Origin: Bubalus kerabau
Lineage: Eukaryota; Chordata; Mammalia; Artiodactyla; Bovidae
DNA: 64,000 nt
Assembly: GCF_029407905.1 (NCBI RefSeq)
Contig: NC_073630.1
Coordinates: 39,519,001 to 39,583,000, forward strand
Direction of reading: 5' to 3'
The position numbers and the translations under genes were made by a program. Shown here one piece after another: positions 57,251 through 64,000 of the stretch. The notes beneath the pieces are model-generated. The model was given only the letters and a program-made list of their open reading frames with translations. It did not search any database and had not been told where the DNA came from. Numbering within the stretch: the first letter of the stretch is position 1; the number at the start of each line of letters is the position of its first letter.

Positions 57251-58960
57251 TTGAACTTCGAGAGTCTCTTTTCTGTGAGTGGAATTGTCGTCATTACCAA
57301 ATGAAAAAGGATTGACCTCAGATGAGACTATTCTCTTGGTCTGTGAGTAGCCCTTCTGTGCTTTTCATTGGCTCACAAAATGAGGTTATGTTATATCCTT
57401 TAAAGGCTCAGTTTGAAGATAGGGACTGAATTAGAGGAATATGCTTGAGATCCTTAAAAGCCTGATGAATTTTACTTGCTCAACCTGTTAGAGCTTTCTA
57501 ATACAGGTAGCATTTGACTAATGTTCTTCTTGATGTAGATATGATGTGGAACTGTTGGTTAGAATTTTTACTGAAATGGTGGTACATTTTCAGCTTCAGT
57601 AATTAGAAGTTACCAGAGAGAGAACTCTATTTGTTAAAGGTGACCTGGGAATGAAGAAGACAGATACTCAGTTGCCCAGTGGGAGTCCTTAGACACACCA
57701 GCTAGAGAGTGACTCTGTCCTTTAAATAGGACTCTAGCCTGGTCCCTGCTCTGGGTCAGCTAGAACAGAGTTCGTGGTGGGGAATACCATACCCAAACAC
57801 TACTGAACCATCTTAGACCAGGTAATTGTCACGATGTCAGTCAAAGTGTAGAATGAGACAGCACAGTGCATGAGGCGTCAGGCGTTTTAGTGGGGGATCA
57901 AGTGTGGAGTCAGACTTGGTAGCCAGGCCGCATATCCAGAGTTGCAGTGGGAATCAGGGCTGCACCAGCTAATACTTTGGTAAGTAGAAGAGCCACCTCC
58001 TATAAGTCCTTAGCTCATAAAAACTACATAACTCTCTTATTTGTAAACCGAGTAATTGTTATGCCACAGTTTGATTTTAAGTTGATGGGATCGTAATGGT
58101 TGGATGCCTGGGACAGCACACTGTAACTAAGAATGATTCCTTTGCATGTTTCTTAAAATACTCTCTTCCCATTTTAGTTAATTAACTTCAATGTTCTGAT
58201 TACAGCAGCTTATTTTTAAAACCTGTACTTTTTTCATTCTGAACTTAAGAACATAAGATTTAGTCTATAGTTCTAGATTTTATTGATTTAATATAATTTT
58301 TATTAACTTGACAAAATGATGGCCCAGTTGGGATTTATTCTAAATGATAGTCTTTGATTGGAAACTCTCTTTTTGTGTGCGCTGTTAAAAACATAAGCTT
58401 TTGTGTATAAGAAAGGCTTTTCTTGGAACAGTCCTGTATAATCTTGGGGTCCATATAGGACATTAGCATTATCTTTGATGTTCAGTGATAGGGACTGAAC
58501 TGATAGGGAGTTAAGTATATGCTGTCAGTTTTTAAGCTATAAACCTAGGACTCCCCAGGAGGTTAGAACATTTATCTGGCAAATTGAGCCCATTGAAGAT
58601 TCCATTTCTGAAAAGTCACATTTGCTTCTGCTCTCAAGACCCCCAGTCAGCTACTCATATGAACATTATTAGGTATAATGCAAAGAGAAAATACTACCTC
58701 ATTTAATCTAGATGTTCTTTTTCTGTAAACCCTTTTTCTAGAATTTGACAAAATATTAAAATGATCAGTTTGAGTCTGTGTTATAGTTCTTTTATAAGTA
58801 GAGGGGCTGATGAACAATGAAATCAAATAAGGTAGGTTTTTTTCCCAAAAATACTTATAAAAAATTAAATTTGAAGTCAGTGATATAAAATGCATATAGG
58901 AATTACATATATAATGTGAATCAGTGAAGCAAGCCATGAGTTCATTTTATAGTGGAATGG
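57251..58960. other. Intergenic DNA 3' of METTL14
   Basis: No gene. Possible MIR-like text near 57900-58075, too weak to call. The frame 58647-58937 has no domain. Confidence 0.5.
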
Positions 58961-59527
58961 TGACTACAACCATGAAATTAAAAGATGCTTGCTCCTTGGG
59001 AGGAAAGCTATGACCAACCTAGACAGCATATTAAAAAGCAGAGACATTATTTTGCCAACAAAGGTCCATCTAGTCAAGGCTATGGTTTTTCTAGTAGTCA
59101 TGTATGGATGTGAGAGTTGGACTGTGAAGAAAGCTGAGTACCGAAGAATTGATGCTCTTGAACTGTGGTGTTGAAGAAGACTCTTGAGAGTCCCTTGGAC
59201 TGCCAGGAAATCCAACCAGTCCATCCTAAAGGAGATCAGTCCTGGGTGTTCATTGGAAGGACTGATGTTGGAGCTGAAACTTCAATACTTTGGCCACCTG
59301 ATGCGAAGAGCTGACTCATTGGAAAAGACCCTGATGCTGGGAAAGATTGAGGGCAGGAGGAGAAAGGGGTGACAGAGGATGAGATGGTTGGATGGCATCA
59401 CTGACTCAATGGACATGAGTTTGGGTAAACTCCGGGAGTTGGTGATGGACAGGGACGCCTGGCATGCTGCCGTCCATGGGGTCGCAAAGAGTCAGACCAC
59501 AACTGAGCGAATGAACTGAACTGAATT
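58961..59527 (+). mobile_element. BovB LINE 3' end
   Basis: Starts GTGACTACAACCATGAAATT and ends AATGAACTGAACTGAATTC. An in-frame TGA replaces Trp in the ELWCW motif (TGGTGTTGAAGA). Confidence 0.93.
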
Positions 59528-60734
59528 CTTTTTTTAGACATTTTGAGTGGCTTTCACAATGCTATTTGCATATTTAATGCAGGACTATTTACTTTCATTT
59601 ACTGTCTCCCTTTTGTCCTGTCTTTGCTGCTTTCCCACATGGGTGGATTTTCTTAGCTCCTCTCTAAGAAAAGGGAGCAGAACAGAGCACCTTAATAAGT
59701 AGTCGTTGACTTGATCTCAAGGCTGTGGAGATCTGAGAGAGAGGTGGCAACACAGCTCATGGGTAAGGCAGACATCATACCCAACGCCAACTGATTGTCA
59801 CCACAGAGGGAGGACGGTAAGTCTGAAATGTTCATGTGAAATCTCCCTAGATGTTGGCGGTTAAAACACTTTGTGTCCTTTGCTTACATTTTCCTTTCAA
59901 AGAACTGAAATTTTTAAAAATTAGTTTGGTTAGCTAAATTCTGTGTACATTTTAAATTCTGGCTTCTAAATACTGTTACCAAATTTACTTAAAGAGGAAG
60001 AAAAAAATTTACTTGATTTGGACAGGAAACATTCACTTCAAGAATGTTGTTGGTACACTTTGAAACACACTAAAGAGATTGCAGACATGGACTAATGCTT
60101 TAAAGTTGGATATAGCGGTGTGACTGCAGCCATTCATCTGTCCAGTGGAGGGAATGTGGAGGCTAGGCCTGTTTGCCACACTTCCTTATAGAACCCCACA
60201 TCTGCCCCAGCTTTTAACTTAGAATTATAGCTGTTAATGTCATAAAAGAGTACATCATCATTCTGTGGGGTTTTTTTGCATGGTTTTTTAAAGTAGAGGA
60301 CAAAATGTCCATCTATTTTGCTAGGATACCCAGTTCAGTAGTTTATGCTGGATAAATTTCCAGGGTAATCTCTTGGATGTCTTAAGGAATTTGCTGTCAT
60401 TTTATAGGTTTATGCTTTTCAAGATGGTAGGTACATACTTTGATATCAAGTACAAGGAGAGGGTTTGGATGTAATGATGTTGCCCATGATTCAGATAAGC
60501 TGCACAGGTAAAGGGATTATTTTGCCTTGTCCAAAAAGCAAGGTATATTATAGTGGTAAATAGGATCTCAAGAGTCTAGCTTACTTTTCTACTGCTATAT
60601 CTTACTGAAATAAAAATCTTACAGCATATAAGCATGATTAGGAGTATTATGCTTATAAAAGTAATTCCAAAGCAAAATTTCAGAAACTATAAGCACACAT
60701 GTAAGCTTGTCAGCTAATTGACTCTCTGAATTTT
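59528..60734. other. Unique intergenic DNA
   Basis: Nothing recognised. Confidence 0.5.
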
Positions 60735-60998
60735 ATTTTATTCTGTTAAGTATTTGTTCATTTGGCTGCATCAGGTCTGAGTTGTGGCGCATGGGATCTT
60801 TGATCGTTTTTGCATCATGCAGAATCTTTTAGTTGCAACATGTGAGCGCTTAGTTGTGGTGTGTGAACTCTTAGTTGCGGTATGTGAACTCTAGTTGTGG
60901 CATATGGGATCTAGTTCCCTGACCAGGGAGTGAACTTGGGGCCCCCCCTGCTTGGGTAGTGTGGAGCCTTAGCCACTGGACCACCAGGGAAGTCCTAT
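60735..60998 (-). mobile_element. CHR-type SINE, long form
   Basis: TTTGGCTGCATCAGGTCTGA, four tandem variants of a CTTAGTTGTGGTGTGTGAAC unit, ending CACTGGACCACCAGGGAAGT. Confidence 0.88.
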
Positions 60999-62000
60999 GA
61001 CCCCATGAATTTTAAATCCCATCATTTCCTTGAAATGATGCTGATAACCTATTGGGTCAGAATGTCATTAGAACTTCTTTGGGGAACATTCCCAATTCTG
61101 ATTGCTTTAGAGTGATGCTTTTCAAGTGAAAGATTCCCGTTCCATCTGGTACCTGCTTTTGCCTGCTCATTTAGTTCTGAACTAATAACTCTGCTGCTCA
61201 CACTCTTAGCAATTGGTCTTTGTCACAGACTCTATAATGGCAGCAGTATGCTTTCTCAGCTTCTAATGTGCAGCACATTGCAAGTGCTCAGTAAATAAAT
61301 AGCCCTTTACTCTTGTTTGACTAATAATTGGAAGTAATTCCCAGAGGATTTTTAGAACCCTTCTTGTTTCACTTCTTTTCCTTTTTGCTGTTTCTTTCTT
61401 GCTCCATAAGAGGACTGATTTTCTAAATAGTAAGAATTTTTTTCCTCTCAAGTATTAGAACATCATCTTTGAAGCTGAGGAAATGACTTACTACTTACCA
61501 GTGGACTTACAGAATCAGTTTCCTTTGGTCTGAGTTTAAAGGCATCTGACTTCCCTCAGGACATTAATTTTTAAAATACTGTGTCAAATGTAGCCTATTA
61601 AAGTAAGGCAGATTTATTAACCACATCTGTATCACCTTGTTGCTAACAGCTTCAGTAAAAAATTAGACTATTCCTCCTATTTATAATAGTGGACCTGAGG
61701 GAGGGTAGGTTGCCTAAGAGTGAGGAGAGCACAGGATGACTGTGGATGGGCATAGGGAGGCTCCTGGGGGTCTTGGGAAATTGCTGGGGGTCAGTGACAC
61801 TGCCTCAGGCAGAGAGGACCTCACTGGGAAGTAGCTGAATGGTGCACACAGGAAAGTTGGTCCCCAGGCGACACATTTATTTCTCCCAAACACAGTGTGG
61901 ACTGTAGGGCTTTGACACTAGTCATCAGTGTGGACTGAAGACAGGAAATCTTCCCTGCCAGTTCTGTGAAATAGAGATTCTGACTCAGGTTGATTTTTAT

Positions 62001-62032
62001 ACTTGATCTTAGCCATAAGGCTGAGAAGTGAT
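62001..62032 (-). pseudogene. U2 snRNA 5' fragment (32 nt)
   Basis: The reverse complement reads ATCACTTCTCAGCCTTATGG then CTAAGATCAAGT, the first 32 nt of U2 snRNA (ATCGCTTCTCGGCC...) with three changes. No likeness to U2 beyond nucleotide 32, and it lacks the branch-site region, so it is not functional. Confidence 0.8.
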
Positions 62033-62052
62033 TGTGCTAATTTTTAAAACAT

Positions 62053-62073
62053 GATTTTTTTTTTTTTTTTTTG
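62053..62073. repeat. Poly(T) tract
   Basis: About 20 T in a row, 20 bp from the U2 fragment. Confidence 0.9.
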
Positions 62074-62210
62074 GTATACTAGAGTTTACTGCTGCAAATT
62101 TATGTCAATATGCCAAATCTGATTTCCCCTAATTGATAAATGTAATAGCCTTTTACTGAACAGGCATGATGAGTCCCTAAAACATTGATTGGGTAATATT
62201 AAACCTCATG

Positions 62211-62477
62211 CTGCTGCTAAGTCGCTTCAGACGTGTCCGACTCTGTGCGACCCCATAGACGGAAGCCCTCCAGCCTCCACCGTCCCTGGGATTCTCCAGG
62301 CAAGAACACTGGAGTGGGTTGCCATTTCCTTCTCCAATGCATGAAAGTCAAAAGAGAAAGCGAAGTCGCTCAGTCGTGTTTGACTCTTAACGACCCCATG
62401 GACTGCAGCCCACCAGGCTCCGTTGTCCATGGATTTTCCAGGCAAGAGTACTGGAGTGGGGTGCCATTGCCTTCTCC
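62211..62477 (-). mobile_element. Bov-A2 SINE with 13-bp target duplication
   Basis: Both monomers antisense, short (GCT)n at the left. ATTAAACCTCATG at 62198-62210 and 62478-62490 is perfect. Confidence 0.96.
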
Positions 62478-62555
62478 ATTAAACCTCATGGGGTATCCTA
62501 AAACTATATTTTTGAAACAATATCTTTTTAAAGAAGAGTTTTTCATGGACCTAAG

Positions 62556-64000
62556 CTAAATCAAATCCCTTATGATTATACAGTAGAAGTGAGAAATAGA
62601 TTTAAGGGACTAGATCTGATAGATAGAGTGCCTGATGAACTATTGACGGAGCTTCGTGACATGGTACAGGAGACAGGGATCAAGACCATCCTCATGGAAA
62701 AGAAATGCAAAAAAGCAAAATGGCTGTCTGGGGAGGCCTTACAAATAGCTGTGAAAAGAAGAGAAGCAAAAAGCAAAGGAGAAAAGGAAAGATACAAGCA
62801 TCTGAATGCAGCATTCCAAAGAATAGCAAGGAGAGATAAGAATGATCACTGGATCAATGCAAAGAAATAGAGGAAAACAACAGAATGGGAAAGACTATAG
62901 AGATCTCTTCAAGAAAATTAGAGATACCAACGGAACATTTCATGCAAAGATGGGCTCGATAAAGGACAGAAATGATATGGACCTAACAGAAGCAGACAGT
63001 ACTAAGACGTGGCAAGAATACACAGAAGAACTGTACAAAAAAGATCTTCACGACCAAGGTAATCACGATGGTGTGATCACTCACCTAGAGGCAGACATCC
63101 TGGAATGTGAAGTCAAGTGGGCCTTAGAAAGCATCACTACGAACAAAGCTAGTGGAGGTGATGGAATTCCGGTTGAGCCATTTCAAATCCTGAAAGATGA
63201 TGCTGTGAAAGTGCTGCGCTCAATATGCCAGCAAATTTGGAAACTTCAGCAGTGGCCACAGGACTGGAAAAGGTCAATTTTCATTCCAGTCTCAAAGGCA
63301 ATGCCAAAGAAAGCTCAAACTACCACACAATTGCACTCATCTCACACGCTAGTAAAGTAATGCTCAAAATTCTCCGAGCCAGGCTTCAGCAATAAGGGAA
63401 CCATGAACTTCCAGATGTTCAAGCTGGTTTTAGAAAAGGCAGAGCAACCAGAGATCAAATTGCCAAAACCTGCTGGATCATCGAAAAAGCAAGAGAGTTC
63501 TGGAAAAACATCTATTTCTGCTTTATTGACTATGCCAAAGCCTTTGACTGTGTGGATCACAATAAACTGTGGAAAATTCTGAAAGAGGAGAATACCAGAC
63601 CACCTGATCTGCCTCTTGAGAAAGCTATATGCAGGTCAGGAAGCAACAGTTAGAACTGGACATGGAACAACAGACTGGTTCCAAATAGAAAAAGGAGTAC
63701 GTCAAGGCTGCATATTGTCACCCTGCTTATTTAACTTCTATACAGAGTACATCATGAGAAACACTGGGCTGGAAGAAGCACAAGCTGGAATCAAGATTGC
63801 CAGGAGAAATATCAATAACATCAGATATGCAGATGACACCACCCTTATGGCAGAAAGTGAAGAGGAACTAAAAAGCCTCTTGATAAAAGTGAAAGAGGAG
63901 AGTGAAAAAGTTGGCTTAAAGCTCAACATTCAGAAAACGAAAATCACGGCATCTGGTCCCATCACTTCATGGGAAATAGATGGGGAAACAGTGGAAACAG
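62556..64000 (+). mobile_element. BovB LINE, continues past the window end
   Basis: Sense strand: linker (DLIDRVPDELLTEL), [40 protein letters not shown] near 63520 and YADD at 63826-63837. Frameshifts near 62860, 63300 and 63590 and a stop at about 63393 disable it. 5'-truncated at 62556. Confidence 0.94.

Noticed and set aside
57900..58075. MIR-like text
   Set aside because: Only scattered short matches; too weak to call.

Overview
This window is nuclear DNA from a ruminant, most likely a bovid. The evidence is the repeat content: many BovB (RTE-type) LINE copies with the (ACTGA)n tail, Bov-A2 dimer SINEs with (AGC)n tails, Bov-tA tRNA-derived SINEs and cetartiodactyl CHR SINEs, over older MIR, L2 and L1M relics. 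I cannot tell cattle from bison, buffalo, sheep or goat by eye.

One protein-coding gene is present and complete: METTL14, the RNA-binding, allosteric partner of METTL3 in the nuclear m6A mRNA methyltransferase. It lies on the + strand with eleven coding exons between 18867 and 56086. Joined, the exons give 1371 nt, which is 456 codons plus stop, with all ten junctions in phase. Its promoter is a TATA-less CpG island (about 18540-19150). Intron 3 uses a GC-AG splice pair. The 3' UTR holds a decayed second copy of part of the last exon's coding sequence.

Layout. 1-18500: gene-free upstream flank, AT-rich, with stacked BovB fragments and SINEs. 18540-19150: CpG-island promoter and exon 1. 18933-55781: introns; intron 5 (11.9 kb) and intron 10 (8.5 kb) are long because LINEs nested in them. 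55782 to about 57250: last exon and 3' UTR. 57250-64000: intergenic DNA with a BovB 3' end, a CHR SINE, a 32-nt U2 snRNA fragment, a Bov-A2 and a BovB running off the window end.

The repeats record an order of insertion. At 8493-11575 an older BovB was entered by a second BovB whose 5' part is inverted (twin-priming shape). At 28461-31955 a minus BovB contains a plus BovB, which contains a retrocopy of an mRNA 3' end, which carries a CHR SINE. At 32070-36312 a nearly full-length BovB was split by a truncated BovB and by an L1, both with target-site duplications. No BovB here has an intact ORF. Nearly all open frames outside the METTL14 exons are pieces of these elements or chance frames. I found no CRISPR, operon or bacterial feature and no intact tRNA or rRNA gene.
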